Shown here: positions 43,546 to 63,975 of the stretch, piece after piece
Position numbering within the stretch: the stretch's first letter is position 1
Layout of the letters: each line of letters starts with the position of its first letter
NCBI GenBank assembly: GCA_020284085.1
Contig: JACEVL010001161.1
Span: 5,739,930-5,803,929 of the forward strand
Length of the DNA: 64,000 nt
From: Aporrectodea caliginosa
Lineage: Eukaryota > Annelida > Clitellata > Crassiclitellata > Lumbricidae
Direction: 5' to 3'
Made by a program: the position numbers and the translations under genes
The notes under the pieces: generated by a model
What the model saw: only the letters and a program-made list of their open reading frames with translations
What the model was told of the DNA's origin: nothing
Databases searched by the model: none

Positions 43546-44209
43546 CATGTATGATGAGAGGTTATGCAAAGCCATAGGAATTAGATTCAGTGACTTCTCG
43601 TCGCTCTGCATGAAATTATATTATAATCCAATGAAGCTCCATGGGAATTTTAAAAAATCGGGTTCTATAATTTATTGTCACGTAGGAACGGTGTGATCTG
43701 TTTCAGATAATTTCTGAAGACATCAGCGGCCGTTGAACACTGGCTTATACATCGTCAACTCTGATAGCAACACGATGTTGTTTGACCGTGATAATGATCT
43801 CCGTTCAGACACCGCTAAATCACTTTTAACCCTCAATGGGTCCTTGGGGTGCAATTGCACCCCATGGCCGATTCTATGGCTACTCACGTGTTATTATTAA
43901 AATTTCAGCAGTTATCTTCTAGGACATTGTAAGTGAACCATTTTTTCATATACTCATGCATAAAACGATAAAAAAAAAGTTGACGTCAATTTTTGCCAGC
44001 ACAAATTCATCGGGGGTGCAAATGCACCCCAAAATTATAACGTTGATATTATGAACAAATTCAGGTAATTGGTGCTAATTAGGCCTACTGCAATAATTTG
44101 TTATGTTATTATCAATTATGTTAGAACATTCCTGATATTAGTTGGACCTTTTTAGAAGTCAGACATTTTGTTTTGCTTACATTTTCAGTATTAGAAAATA
44201 AATAACACG

Positions 44210-46138
44210 ATGGCTAGGTATACCACAGCTCAAGCTCTTCGACTGATTATGGAAGAGGATTCAGAACCTGATGAAGACAGTGTAGCTGAAGGTGATGCCG
44301 ATGATAGTGAAGATGGAGATTATTTGCCTGAAGTTGGTACTGCCTCTGATAACGAAGATCATGTGTCCGAGGAATCCGACGAATCAGAAGATGTCAGGGC
44401 GTCTGACGAAGAGCGCGTAAAGGAACCATCTACTACACGGAATACAAGAGGAAGAGCTCGTGTAAGTACTGCAAGAGGAATTACAAGAGGTACACGTGGG
44501 GCACGCCGTGGTTTTTCTCATGGACGAGGCGCGCACTATACTCCAGATCCGACACAACCCACCGCTGCGGAGCAGCTCATTGGTTGCACAAACACGATTG
44601 TGGATCGAACAGGCAGACATTGGACTACTGAGCCACCTGTAATTCACCGTCGGCAAGTTCAGGACATTATCCGGCAACAACCCGGCGTAACATCCGAGGG
44701 ACGCAAAGATTCAATCAAAGAGGTATTTCAGCTTTACTTGTGCGAAGAGATCCTGTCTGTGGTCATCAGGGAAACGAACCGAGAAGCAGAACGTTGTTAT
44801 CGAGAATGGAACTCTATTCATCAAGATAACCAAAAACGCTGGAAGACCTTCGACTGGACAGAATGCGAAGCATTTATCGGCCTATTGTTATTAGCAGGCG
44901 TCTATCGAGGCAATCAAGAGTCACTCGAAGAATTATGGTCCAGAAAATATGGCAGACCAATCTTTCTCGCCACCATGAGTCTAAAGCGCTTCAAGCAGAT
45001 CTTGCACTATTGCAGATTCGACAACAAAAACACTCGGGAAGAACGGCGTGCTACCGACAAGCTGGCTGCCATTCGAGACCTGTGGACAATGTTTGTTGCC
45101 AGATTACGAAAATACTATATCCCTGGCACAGACATAACAGTCGACGAACAACTTGTCCCCTTCAGAGGGCGATGTCCATTTAGGCAGTACATACCCAGTA
45201 AACCTGCCAAGTATGGGATAAAGGTGTGGTGGTGCTGTGACAGTGCCACGTCTTATCCACTGAACGCAGAGGTCTATCTTGGGCGGCAGCCGAATGAAGT
45301 TCGAGATCACGATCAGGGAGCTCGTGTTGTGAAAGCAATGGTATCACCTTGGTACAAAAGTGGTCGGAATGTAGTGGGAGATAACCTATTTACAGGCGTT
45401 GCGCTGGCAGAAGAATTGCTTACTCAGGGTATGACCTATGTAGGAACGATGCGCAAGAACAAACGAGACATTCCTCCAAGCATGATAGCAAAAAACAGAG
45501 ACGAATTTTCTTCGATCTTTGCATTTGATGGCAACAAAACGTTGGTATCATATGTCCCAAAAAAGGGAAAGTCGGTCATTCTTTTGTCGACAATGCATCA
45601 CGACAAGGTTGTCGATGGTCTGAAACAAAAACCAGAGATCATCCTTCATTACAATGCAACTAAGAGCGGAGTAGATAACATGGATCATTTGGCTTGCATC
45701 TACTCATGTAAACGAAAGATCAACAGGTGGCCAATGGTCCTATTCTTTGACATGCTTGACACAGCTGCCATTGCCAGTTTCGTGATCTGGATGTGCAATA
45801 ACCCTGACTTGAATAAGTCGTCCAAAGCGATACGTCGTCGCCAATTCATCATCAGTCTCGGGGAGTCTCTTGCCGAGCCACTTATAAGAAGACGTTTGGA
45901 CAAGCCAGCCCTGCTCAGAGGACCGATCATGGACGCAATCCAACTTATAGAACTGGACTCTGGAGAATTTGAAGCAGGAACTGAGATACCAGCTAAAGTG
46001 AAGAGGACACAGGGACGTTGTCATCTGTGCCCGCGCGAGTGTGACAGGAAGACGCGCAAATTCTGCGATAAGTGCTCTAGGCCTGCTTGTCCGGCACACT
46101 CTGTCAATAATTTACTGTGTGACAAATGTACGATTTAG
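44210..46138 (+). CDS. piggyBac transposase, full length (642 aa)
   Basis: DDE-type cut-and-paste transposase acting in the nucleus on its own TTAA-flanked ends. Residues 15-70 are acidic and 79-106 are Arg/Gly-rich, a likely DNA-contact or nuclear-import region. The RNase H-like core spans about 215-535. Catalytic aspartates by motif are D312 in TVDEQLVPFRG, D391 in GDNLFTG and D489 in KSGVDNMD, each in the expected family context; Y-S-C-K-R-K-I-N-R-W-P follows at 498-508. The C-terminus is a Cys/His cross-brace domain (C604, C607, C619, C622, C627, H630, C637, C640). Length is within the usual 550-650. The ATG at 44210 is the first in frame, in context ACGATGG, about 380 bp inside the left end. 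No stop or frameshift. A domesticated host gene is unlikely because termini and target duplication are intact. Confidence 0.97.
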   Translation: MARYTTAQALRLIMEEDSEPDEDSVAEGDADDSEDGDYLPEVGTASDNEDHVSEESDESEDVRASDEERVKEPSTTRNTRGRARVSTARGITRGTRGARRGFSHGRGAHYTPDPTQPTAAEQLIGCTNTIVDRTGRHWTTEPPVIHRRQVQDIIRQQPGVTSEGRKDSIKEVFQLYLCEEILSVVIRETNREAERCYREWNSIHQDNQKRWKTFDWTECEAFIGLLLLAGVYRGNQESLEELWSRKYGRPIFLATMSLKRFKQILHYCRFDNKNTREERRATDKLAAIRDLWTMFVARLRKYYIPGTDITVDEQLVPFRGRCPFRQYIPSKPAKYGIKVWWCCDSATSYPLNAEVYLGRQPNEVRDHDQGARVVKAMVSPWYKSGRNVVGDNLFTGVALAEELLTQGMTYVGTMRKNKRDIPPSMIAKNRDEFSSIFAFDGNKTLVSYVPKKGKSVILLSTMHHDKVVDGLKQKPEIILHYNATKSGVDNMDHLACIYSCKRKINRWPMVLFFDMLDTAAIASFVIWMCNNPDLNKSSKAIRRRQFIISLGESLAEPLIRRRLDKPALLRGPIMDAIQLIELDSGEFEAGTEIPAKVKRTQGRCHLCPRECDRKTRKFCDKCSRPACPAHSVNNLLCDKCTI

Positions 46139-46194
46139 ATAATTATGTCATTTGTTAACTGGTGTAATATGTTGGCCGTATGGCATATCTTACC

Positions 46195-46290
46195 ATCGAC
46201 TAGTCCAGCGCAGAGAGCGCCTCTGAGTCGGTTTATTTCCTGAAGGGGCGCTATATAAATGTGTTGAATAAATAAATAAATAAATAAAAC
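46195..46290 (+). repeat. LINE/SINE 3' tail inside the piggyBac 3' UTR
   Basis: AGAGCGCCTCTGAGTCGG, GAAGGGGCGCTATATAAATG and (AAAT)n, the shared retroelement tail of this genome, 57 bp after the transposase stop. Confidence 0.75.
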
Positions 46291-46654
46291 ATTGAACAGT
46301 ATGTTTATATAAAATACATGGTATTCGATTACCGGTAGACAGAGCGTATCGTTGATTTATATTCTCACTTAGGGGGTGCATTTGAACCCCAAGGACCTGG
46401 AACGTAACTTTCTGACAAGGACCCATTGAGGGTTAATGGAGGCTATACATATTCAATAATAGCGTTTGTTCCCTAATTAACAAGGATGATTCAAATGAAA
46501 ACTTTTGAAATTCTCAATGTCGATGTCAACGACGTCATTATTATGTAGTTAAGTAAGCAAGTAAAAGTAAGTATGTTCTTTATTGAGAAGTACTAGCAAA
46601 CGCACAGTACTGTACATGGCAAGATTAATACATTCAAACAAACAAACAAACAAA

Positions 46655-46658
<4 letters not shown>

Positions 46659-46693
<35 letters not shown>
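46659..46693. repeat. (AT)n microsatellite
   Basis: About 35 bases of alternating TA. Just upstream (46580-46640) is a fragment resembling the SINE3 3' end (CAAACGCACAGTACTGTACA). Confidence 0.9.
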
Positions 46694-46695
<2 letters not shown>

Positions 46696-46699
46696 AGCA

Positions 46700-47200
46700 A
46701 AGAATTGAATGGGTGAAGTCATTGTATATCAGGGAACCTAGAGGAGGAAGAGCTAGGGCTAGTCATAGGTGGAAAATGAAGAGAATAGATAGACTGATAT
46801 AGGGAAAACAGTTTATTACTGGATCGAAATATAGGTATCATAAGCGATGTATTTGTAGCCTTCGTTTGATGTTCTTTCACTAGTAACCCCACCTACACCA
46901 GGGAGTTGATATATATAAGTCCTAGTCCTAGGAACAAAAAGATCTAGCCAATCAGCAGAGCGCAAGGAACCAGACGCGGTCACAGATATCGGTTTTCGCA
47001 TATAGTCAGAAAGATACTTAGGGGCACAGCTCAGCTGCGCTTTGGAGTCTAGAAGGAGGATCTTATGATGGATGCGCGCGGTGCTGGTGATTTTTCAAAC
47101 TTCTTCAAAGTTAAATCAACTTCTACTAGTTGATTACACCAAGGTATGACAGAAGGTGAAGAGGTTGAGGTCGAATTAGCACAACAGACCTAAACGAAAC
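46700..47200. other. Unassigned stretch
   Basis: 46710-46800 reads RIEWVKSLYIREPRGGRARA-like sequence, possibly a LINE remnant, but too short to assign. Nothing else recognised. Confidence 0.3.
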
Positions 47201-47204
47201 GCAA

Positions 47205-47640
47205 TTTTTGTTTATATATAGCGTCGGTAGAAAGCGTTCTAAAGGTGTCGTAATGGAGTCGTCAAATATTATGTACCGTCTAGCGACAGCTGAGGGCTAC
47301 AGTAACTGTACGGCGATGGTTGGCCACATGCCATTTAACGAAGATGTGTTAAAAGAAGATGATTAACGACGCCCTCCTCCTTGCTCCGGAGACTTTGGAG
47401 GCAACAGCGGGGCTGATATCAATGTTCTGGTCTTTTAAATTTGGGTCCCCTAGAATCGCGGGGCACCTGACGACTGCGCTGCGTGCCCCTGCTTTCAGAG
47501 GACACTGGGAGTTGTCGATGATGACGACCACGATGACCATTATGTAAATTGATGATGACGATGCTAATGATGATAGCAACAACATTAGAACGACGACGAT
47601 AATTTCAGTTCTCTCGCCGTTTTCGTTTAATGGCACTACT
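47205..47640. repeat. 12-mer module (minus), E copy and start of a B copy
   Basis: Minus GACACCTTTAGA, 17 nt, TATATATA (47212-47250); E fragment 47345-47395; family B from about 47400, ending CGTTTTCGTTTAATGGCAC before the LINE insertion. Confidence 0.62.
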
Positions 47641-47644
47641 TCAC

Positions 47645-48035
47645 TGACTTCCCATCCGCGCCCGTATCGCCTTCAAAATCTGCCTCCTCATGTATCACAT
47701 TCACTCTGGAACCTCTCCCTCATACATGGCATCCATGGTCACGCCATGTTCAGTTTTCAATACTAGAGGACTCCAATCGTCGACGAGAGGGGATTTCACC
47801 TAATTCGCACAAACCGGAAGTTTGGAAACCGTGCTTTCTCTGTCTCAGGACCCTTAGAATGGAACAACCTTCCAGCTTCAGTTCGACAATGCATATCTGT
47901 TGCTCAGTTTAAAGCAAAATTAAAAACTTATCGGTTTACCTTGCACTATTACTAAGAATGTAGCGAAACGCGCTCTCGTTCAAGACTTGTCTTGTCAAAG
48001 CGCGCTATAAATTTTCAATTGTATTGTATTGTACT
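47645..48035 (+). pseudogene. CR1-like LINE 3' end inserted in a family B repeat
   Basis: Frames read RIAFKICLLMYHIHSG, then RTNRKFGNRAFSVSGPLEWN, NLPASVRQCI and FKAKLKTYRF, the F-x-x-R-A-F-S-V-x-G-P-x-x-W-N-x-L-P C-terminus of CR1-like reverse transcriptases. The 3' UTR ends AAAGCGCGCTATAAATTTTC with (TTGTA)n. Family B resumes at 48036 with CCAGTGAGACGTGGTTGAGC, so the insert sits cleanly inside that repeat. Confidence 0.82.
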
Positions 48036-48254
48036 TTACCAGTGAGACGTGGTTGAGCCGATGGTAATCTTGGACACCTTTAAAACGAGATTAGTCGATA
48101 TTATAAGCGAGTAAAAGTAAGTTTGTACTTCATCGAACTGCCTGCAAACGCACGGCTGGAATATCGGACAAGAACAATCTAAGAGTTCAATCACAAAATA
48201 ATCACAATGCGCATTTACAAAACAGATATATAATTATATACCTCCGACGAATAC
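48036..48254 (+). repeat. End of the family B copy and unassigned sequence
   Basis: Ends GACACCTTTAAAACGAGATT and ATTATAAGCGAGTAAAAG, as at 14380-14410. 48120-48254 shows nothing firm apart from a SINE3-like CTGCCTGCAAACGCACGG. Confidence 0.6.
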
Positions 48255-48875
48255 GCAAATCAAGCGCTGCCATAATGAGCATTGCCTTCATATCTTAGTC
48301 CATTCGCTTGTATTATCCAGGATTGACTACTGTAACTCAATACTCTATGGTCTGCCAAAATCCACCCTTTCACCGCTTACCTCTGTTATCCACACTGCAG
48401 CTCGTCTAGTCAAGAACCTTGGCCCTATAGATCACATCACCAACTCCCTTCAGCAATTACACTGGTTACCCATTCAGGCTCGGATATCCTTTAAAATCTG
48501 TCTTCTCATGTTCAAAATAATGTCAGGTTCTGCTCCTCCTTACTTTATCATCTTTAGTCACACCATGTGCTGCTCTTGAATCAAAACGTGGATTGCGATC
48601 GGCTTTGAAAAGAGACTTCGTAATCAAAAGAACAAATCTTCAATTTGGAAACAGAATGTTTGAAGTAGCTGGTCCAGCTGAATGGAACTCTTTACCAGAA
48701 CTAATCCGAAGATCATCCTCAATTAATATTTTAAAATCTAAACTTAAAACTTATCTCTTCTCTAAGTACTATGATTAGTAGTACATTGTAAGTACATTGT
48801 AACGCGTCCTTTGAGTAAGACTTTGTTTTATTAAGGCGCGTTATAAATGCAAGTTGTATTGTATTGTAATAATAA
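48255..48875 (+). pseudogene. CR1-like LINE 3' end
   Basis: Frames read HLVLSRLDYCNSILYGLPKS, HWLPIQARISFKICLLMFKI, SGSAPPYF and, after a frameshift near 48580, KRTNLQFGNRMFEVAGPAEW, NSLPELIRRS and LKSKLKTYLFSKYYD. The L-D-Y-C-N-x-x-L-x-G-L, H-W-L-P-x-x-x-R-I and K-T-Y-L-F motifs are diagnostic for this LINE group. The tail is TTAAGGCGCGTTATAAATGC plus (TTGTA)n. Only one clear frameshift; this is one of the better preserved copies. Confidence 0.85.
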
Positions 48876-48889
48876 GTCGATGCTAAAGG

Positions 48890-49000
48890 TGCTGGCAGCC
48901 AAAAAGATGTCGGTAGTACGCGGATAACGCATCACCCTTTTAGACACCTCTATAATGTTTTAAACCGAGGATATAAATAAGAAATGATTCTAACCGACAA
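48890..49000 (+). repeat. 12-mer/TATA module of a worn repeat
   Basis: TTTAGACACCTCTATAATG followed by GGATATAAATAAG at 48945-48985; upstream TGCTGGCAGCCAAAAAGATG resembles family A. Confidence 0.5.
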
Positions 49001-49049
49001 CCTGTGTGTATCTACGGTCGCAGCCGATAAAAGTTACCTTAAACAACGA

Positions 49050-49325
49050 AAAACTAAAGTATATCATTCACTTGATGAAATTTAAGCAACTGATTGGCTG
49101 TGTAACTCCTCCATTTCATTATACTCTTAAACAACGAGCATTCTCTGTTGTTGGTCCAACAGCGTGGAATGACTTGCCATCTTTCCTTCGCTTATCTCCT
49201 CGCATTCACTCGGCTTCCTTCTACGCCCAATTGAAGACTTTTCTGTATGATTAGGCCTGGCTTGGGAGAGCCTCTGCGTAGCTTGAATAGGCGCTATATA
49301 AATTCTATGATTGATTGATTGATTG
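49050..49325 (+). pseudogene. CR1-like LINE 3' end
   Basis: The frame reads TLKQRAFSVVGPTAWNDLPS, FLRLSPRIHSASFYAQLKTF and LYD stop at 49254; tail TAGGCGCTATATAAATTC plus (TGAT)n. Same C-terminal motif as the other copies, different subfamily. A minus E fragment follows at 49325-49380. Confidence 0.8.
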
Positions 49326-49380
49326 ATACTCTGGTTGTGCCAGTCTGAAGTCGTGATAAATGAGGAGGGCGACGTTATAC

Positions 49381-50099
49381 GCAGCGCTCGTGAATAAGCT
49401 GGTGCCCTGCGCTTGGCTTTCGAGTGGCGCTTTAGAAGTTTGGAGATTACGATTACGATTAATCGTTTTATGAAAAGAAACGTGCTGTTAGTTTCATAGC
49501 TGTAACCTTCAACTAGCAGGCTTTGTTTATAACACCACATGTTGGAGATGTCCAAATATATTACAAGCGTCAGCGTTCTGTATGTGTTAGTCGATTTTAT
49601 TTTCAGTTGGCAAAAATAAAACTTACTTTATCGGCGATATTATGTCCAAATTCAATACTTTACAGAAAATTGAAGCTTTAATTTCAAATGAACATGAAAA
49701 TACACTTTAATTTATTTTATCATATTTATTTGTGTCATTGAATACTTATATTAATACTGTAGGTGCCAAAAACCAAACATGGAACTGAACTAATTTTGAC
49801 ATGAGAATAATAACGATATGAAGCCAATTTATTTGGGGTTTTGTCTTAGAATGGACATGCAATGTTTGCGCTATAGACATAATTTTTAACATGCGTTCCG
49901 GCATCGTATTAGTGGGCGATCCGTTGATGACTTGTGCATTAGACACCAGCGCAATTATTGAAGTTACTAATTACAATCACCAATCTAACGGTTACGGATT
50001 CGAGGTTTCTAAATGAACACATTGTTGCGAACATTTTATCGCTCACGAGATTGCAGAGTTTTGACGGAGTGGCGAGATGAAAGGTTAATAGGCCTAGAT
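49381..50099. other. Intergenic stretch
   Basis: 49400-49460 is a LINE-tail-like segment (GAGTGGCGCTTTAGAAG, (ATTACG)n). 49915-49975 is another LINE 3' tail. The remainder is AT-rich without features. Confidence 0.4.
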
Positions 50100-50895
50100 C
50101 AGGGGTTTTCAAAGTGTGGTACGCGTACCCCTGGGGGTACGCCAGGTGTCGCTAAGGGGTACGCGAAAATTTTCAAAAAATTAAATTTCTCTAAGTTTAT
50201 GGACTTCATGTCCATCTTTCTTTCATTAGCTATTCTACGTCCACCGTTCGCTAATTTTCTGTACATTTCTATGAGTTTATGCCATCGGATGTACTGCTGC
50301 CGGCTGATTTTTCAGTACAGGAAAGAGACCAGTTTGTTGAACTATCATGTTATGGTGGATTGAAGAACGAATTCAAGAAAGACATGTGTGATATTTGACC
50401 GAAACGAGGAGCTGAATATAAATAAATTTTTGACCGAGCTTTAAAATTTTTGATTCCTTTCAGGACGTCATATCTGTGTGAAACAGATATTTCAGCTATG
50501 CTTTCGATCAAAAACAAATACAGAGCAAAGCTTGAACTCGAACCAGAGTTGCGTTTGAAATATTAAGCCAGATAAAATTATTGTAAATCTGTATTGTAAA
50601 TCTATTGTAAATCTAAACAAGCCACTGCACACATTAACACTTTCTAATAGTGATTTTATTTTTCCTTTTGTTGATATGACTAAATTCTTATTTTAATTTT
50701 AAGTTAAAATTATATTACTTTCAAAATTTTCTACCTGTGACTAATACCCGGTTTGCAACAAAGATTAAAAGGAGTTGTTAATTGCAAGGGGACTTCACGC
50801 TCGCATGTTGTTTTTGATATGACCTTGTTGGGGGTACGCCAAAATTCAATTTTTTAACCTGGGGGTACAATAAAAATAAAGTTTGAAAACCGCTG
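50100..50895 (+). mobile_element. hAT element remnant (796 bp)
   Basis: The 8-bp duplication GCCTAGAT (50092-50099 and 50896-50903) flanks CAGGGGTTTTCAAAGTG and, on the minus strand of the right end, CAGCGGTTTTCAAAC. Subterminal GGGGGTACGCCA occurs at both ends. Inside, the plus strand encodes a C-terminal hAT transposase relic. Confidence 0.92.
50350..50590 (+). pseudogene. hAT transposase C-terminal relic (ZBED5/SCAND3-like)
   Basis: Frames read EELNINKFLTEL and, after a frameshift, PFRTSYLCETDISAMLSIKN followed by KYRAKLELEPELRLKY. The T-x-Y-L-C-E-x-x-F-S-x-x-x-x-I-K-x-K-Y-R-x-x-L-x-x-E-P-x-L-R pattern is the C-terminal dimerisation region of this hAT lineage. A stop follows and earlier domains are deleted. 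Confidence 0.8.
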
Positions 50896-50903
50896 GCCTA
50901 GAT

Positions 50904-51324
50904 GGTTTTGTGAGGGACTGACCTTCAATTTTCACTGTTATTTTGCTTTTATATACCATCGAATAACCATGTTAGAGGTGTCTAAAGAGAGCTCTCTATT
51001 AAGTCTGTTGACGCACAGCATGGGCCAGTAAAGCGCTGCTATGAAGACGAGCGTAAGAGCACCAGCTTATTCACGAGCGCTGCGTCGTATCAGAGTGGTT
51101 GTCCAGCGATCGATTGTCCTGTGGAAGAGCAGCTATTATGGCGAGTTTCGTCGAAGACGATCAAGCTTAGCAGTTCTTGTCCACTTAAATAAGTTTACGA
51201 ACTCCACCCCAACCGGTGAAACAAACATGGCGTCCATCTCAGCCGACCAATCAGAAAGCAGGAATCCGTTTATTATTGCGCCTATAGCAAACTGCCGAAC
51301 TATTATCTGCCGTTTGAGAGACAA
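50904..51324. other. Intergenic stretch
   Basis: A minus 12-mer-like AGAGGTGTCTAAAG with upstream TATATACC at 50953-50990. 51036-51090 resembles a LINE tail (CACCAGCTTATTCACGAGCG). The rest is unassigned. Confidence 0.4.
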
Positions 51325-51690
51325 TATTTAGCGTTTGCAGTTCGCGCTAAGCCAGCGCACCGCATCGTCATCAGCAATATGCAAAGCGGACAGTCCACCA
51401 GGAAAACCAGTTATTCTGCAGTCATTAACGATGTGAGCCATTGTCTGTACATCTCCGCAGGCGCAGAGAGGGTTCGAGGCCTGCTTCCACCGGACTTGGT
51501 TTACCGCACAGCGGCCCTGACCAGTTCTGAATCGATTTAGCGTCGTCCAGAGACGGCGAGGTAGGTTGTGGCCGGGAGGCCAGACAGATGGCACGGCAAT
51601 GAGGGAATGGTTTACAACGTCAGCTGTTGACCATTCTGCACTCCAAGCCGAAGTAGCTGTCATGTCCTCGGTGGCGGGTCCAACCAAATG
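51325..51690 (-). pseudogene. LINE C-terminal zinc-knuckle fragment
   Basis: The minus frame (119 codons, open) reads NLPRRLWTTLNRFRTGQGRC, then CACGDVQTMAHIVNDC and FPGGLSALHIADDDAVRWL. W-x-x-L-N-R-x-R-T-G-x-G-R-C, the C-x-C-x7-H-x4-C knuckle and the terminal A-V-x-W-L are typical of the extreme C-terminus of Jockey-like LINE proteins. Only this end is present, 5'-truncated; no frameshift within it. Confidence 0.75.
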
Positions 51691-51889
51691 GGCTGTCTCG
51701 ACGGGAGACGCACATCAGGGTGAAATAAGATATCGTCGTGTAGTGGTAGGCTGTCTTTAGAGCGGACTTTGCTAAGTTGTTTTGTCGTGCAGGCCTGCCA
51801 GGTCGTCGCGAAAAGCGCGAGTTGGGCTACTTTTTCAATTCGCTCGCGACTGAAAATTTCGTCCTCGTGATATTTGAGCTACTTTTGAA

Positions 51890-52195
51890 TTGTCCCGCGG
51901 TCGCGACGGCAATTATGACTTTCATAGTACTTACGCATTAGGAACTAATACTAGATTTTTCAATATTAAATGCAATGGACCATTAGTATGGAATACATTA
52001 CCTGTTCATATTCGATGTTCGCCGACTTTACAATTATTTAAAGAACAACTGCGCAGTTTCTTAAATGACACACGACTGTCATTTGTAACTTGTTTTTTTA
52101 GCTTAGTTAAGTTTAACGCTCTGTTCAGTGGGTCATGTAGGCTATATGATCCAATTTTTGTTGTTGTCATAGTTAAGACTTCGATGCATGTTTAA
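51890..52195 (+). pseudogene. CR1-like LINE C-terminal fragment
   Basis: The frame reads TYALGTNTRFFNIKCNGPLV, WNTLPVHIRCSPTLQLFKEQ and LRSFLND. F-x-x-x-G-P-x-x-W-N-x-L-P and F-K-x-x-L-R-x-F match the LINE C-termini above, from another subfamily. Stop at 52195. Confidence 0.72.
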
Positions 52196-52199
52196 TTAG

Positions 52200-53060
52200 A
52201 AAGACGACTGTTCTTCGTCGCCATCTGTAATGCGTTTAATTTGGTGACCCTATTCAAGCGGAACTCTGTTCCTTCTGGGTCTACCGGTTGTTTCTCAATA
52301 TCCATGTCAATGTTTCATGTCTGTTGTCTGTATTTTTCTGTTGCTGATTTTTTGGGATTCAATAAACGAAGAATGAATTCTTAGGCGGTGTTGCTTACTT
52401 AGTAATAAATTCATGCTCTACGTAGTACGGACTAGTCTACGGTAAGCACTAAGCCGTCAGTGGTTTCATCACGTGTCTTGGCGAAACCAAAATAGTACCG
52501 GTCTGTATATTGACGTGCCTAAAAAAATTTATCAATGTTTGCAGTTAGCTGCTCAGCTCGCGACTTTTGGGCTACTTTTCGCCTTGCATGGCTGCCAAAC
52601 AGTTAAGTTCGACTCCTGTAATAACTGTGATCATTGGTGACATTGGAGATATTGGTGGTGGGGATGACTTTGAGGACGACAAAGACGATTTGATAGATGC
52701 CTTGTACGTTAACACCATAAAAATTCTACACAATAACTGAAAACAATAAAATCCTTTAAACTCATGTTTGAAACGTCAAACGTATACAATTTCGGACATT
52801 TGCAACAAAAGTAAAATTAATCTCGTCAGCTAATTAAACTACCAGTCGTTACAAAGAGCCTGCAGCTCAAGATCATTAGCAACTTTAGACAGCCAAATAA
52901 GCTTTTCAAAACTGTCCAATTAAACAACGGGAACGTTTCAATCGCTTTTAACGTCAGAAGAACGTAGAACTGTTCGCCTTTCGTTTTCCAACTCTAAACA
53001 TCCTGAAAAACAATAAAAGCATATTGACAGCACAATTGTGTTTTGAAAGCATTACAAATA
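52200..53060. other. Gene-free stretch downstream of the EEP-like gene
   Basis: AT-rich DNA holding the possible 3' region of the minus-strand gene. I found no convincing minus-strand polyadenylation signal. 53064-53195 is a GA/ACAG-rich microsatellite that begins about 20 bases below the gene's stop codon. Confidence 0.4.
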
Positions 53061-53216
53061 GACAGAGAATGAGTGAGAGAGAGAGAGAAGGAGAGAGAGA
53101 CACACAGACAGAGACAGAAGCAGAGAGACACAGAGAGAGACATACAGACAGACAGAGACAGCGACAGAGACAGACAAACAGACAGACAGAGTTTTTTAGA
53201 CAGGTACACAGGTACA

Positions 53217-63216
<10,000 letters not shown>

Positions 63217-63265
63217 CTTTAACGACAAGGCAACATAACATAACACATACCATCACATAGAGCAA

Positions 63266-63838
63266 ATCTTAATTTTAAATCTGCCGTAGTAATGCCTTTT
63301 CTTCAATAAGCCTTACCTGGATATCAACAGCCTATCAAACTTAATTAAGACAAACCTCCAATTTGAATTAGATTTCAAAGCTTCTTGAGAGTCTATTCCT
63401 TACATGGTTTAAAAACACGCTACTTCATATTAATTTACTCGTTTGTTTTCTGGGATGCTTGAACTGGCTAGCTTCTTAGCTCTGCAATCGGTCTGTACAA
63501 GTGAGCATTGGTACTGCTCGGTCTGAACCTTTTGTCTGTACCGTTGATGTTCCACAGGAATTCTCGGCCATTCATTATAGTTTTAATCTTCACTTCGGCA
63601 GTTTTGGTGAGTTCGTAGGATGGATTAGATAGTTGTCACTATGGACCGATTCCCAAATTTTAGTGATTAAGTGACGGTAGAGCGGAGAAATGTTAGAGCG
63701 GAAGAACGAATTGGTTAGATTTTGAATAACTAGAGAAGTGAGGAGGTCTGAGAGGATTGAAGTGTGCTGTAGATAAGTGATGGCACTTTGTAGTCTGTTC
63801 ATTCAGGTATTTTAAGACAGTGCATTGCAGCAGTCTAG
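63266..63838. other. Upstream flank of the EEP-like gene as seen here
   Basis: No exon with convincing homology was found, so the promoter or first exon could not be placed. Further exons may lie beyond the window. Confidence 0.4.
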
Positions 63839-63975
63839 TTTTGCATGGATCATGGGTTTTGCATGGATCATGAGTTTTGCATGGATCATATGTTTTGTAT
63901 GGATCATATGCTTTGCATGGATCATGGGTTTGGCATGGATGGATCATAGGTTTGGTATGGATCATGGGTTTTGGA
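63839..63975. repeat. 18-bp minisatellite, about seven copies
   Basis: Units of the type TTTTGCATGGATCATGGG. The sixth copy has a 4-bp internal duplication (ATGGATGG), and others differ by one or two bases. Confidence 0.95.

Larger units (their letters stand above)
43830..46432 (+). mobile_element. Complete, apparently autonomous piggyBac element (2,603 bp)
   Basis: TTAA at 43826-43829 and 46433-46436. The first 17 bases CCCTCAATGGGTCCTTG are inverted perfectly at the right end. Palindromic blocks follow: GGGGTGCAATTGCACCCC (43846-43863), GGGGTGCAAATGCACCCC (44013-44030) and GGGGTGCATTTGAACCCC (46373-46390). A single long transposase frame lies between. Intact frame, intact ends and exact TTAA suggest recent activity. 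A LINE/SINE tail has inserted in the 3' UTR (46195-46290). Confidence 0.95.
43680..46500 (+). repeat. Family A copy, split by piggyBac
   Basis: The left part (43683-43829) ends GACACCGCTAAATCACTTTT plus AA; the right part (46437-46500) starts TGGAGGCTATACATATTCAA. Removing the transposon and one TTAA gives the family A order (12-mer, spacer, TATA-like block, TAGCGTTTG). Only the two flanks belong to this feature. Confidence 0.85.
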
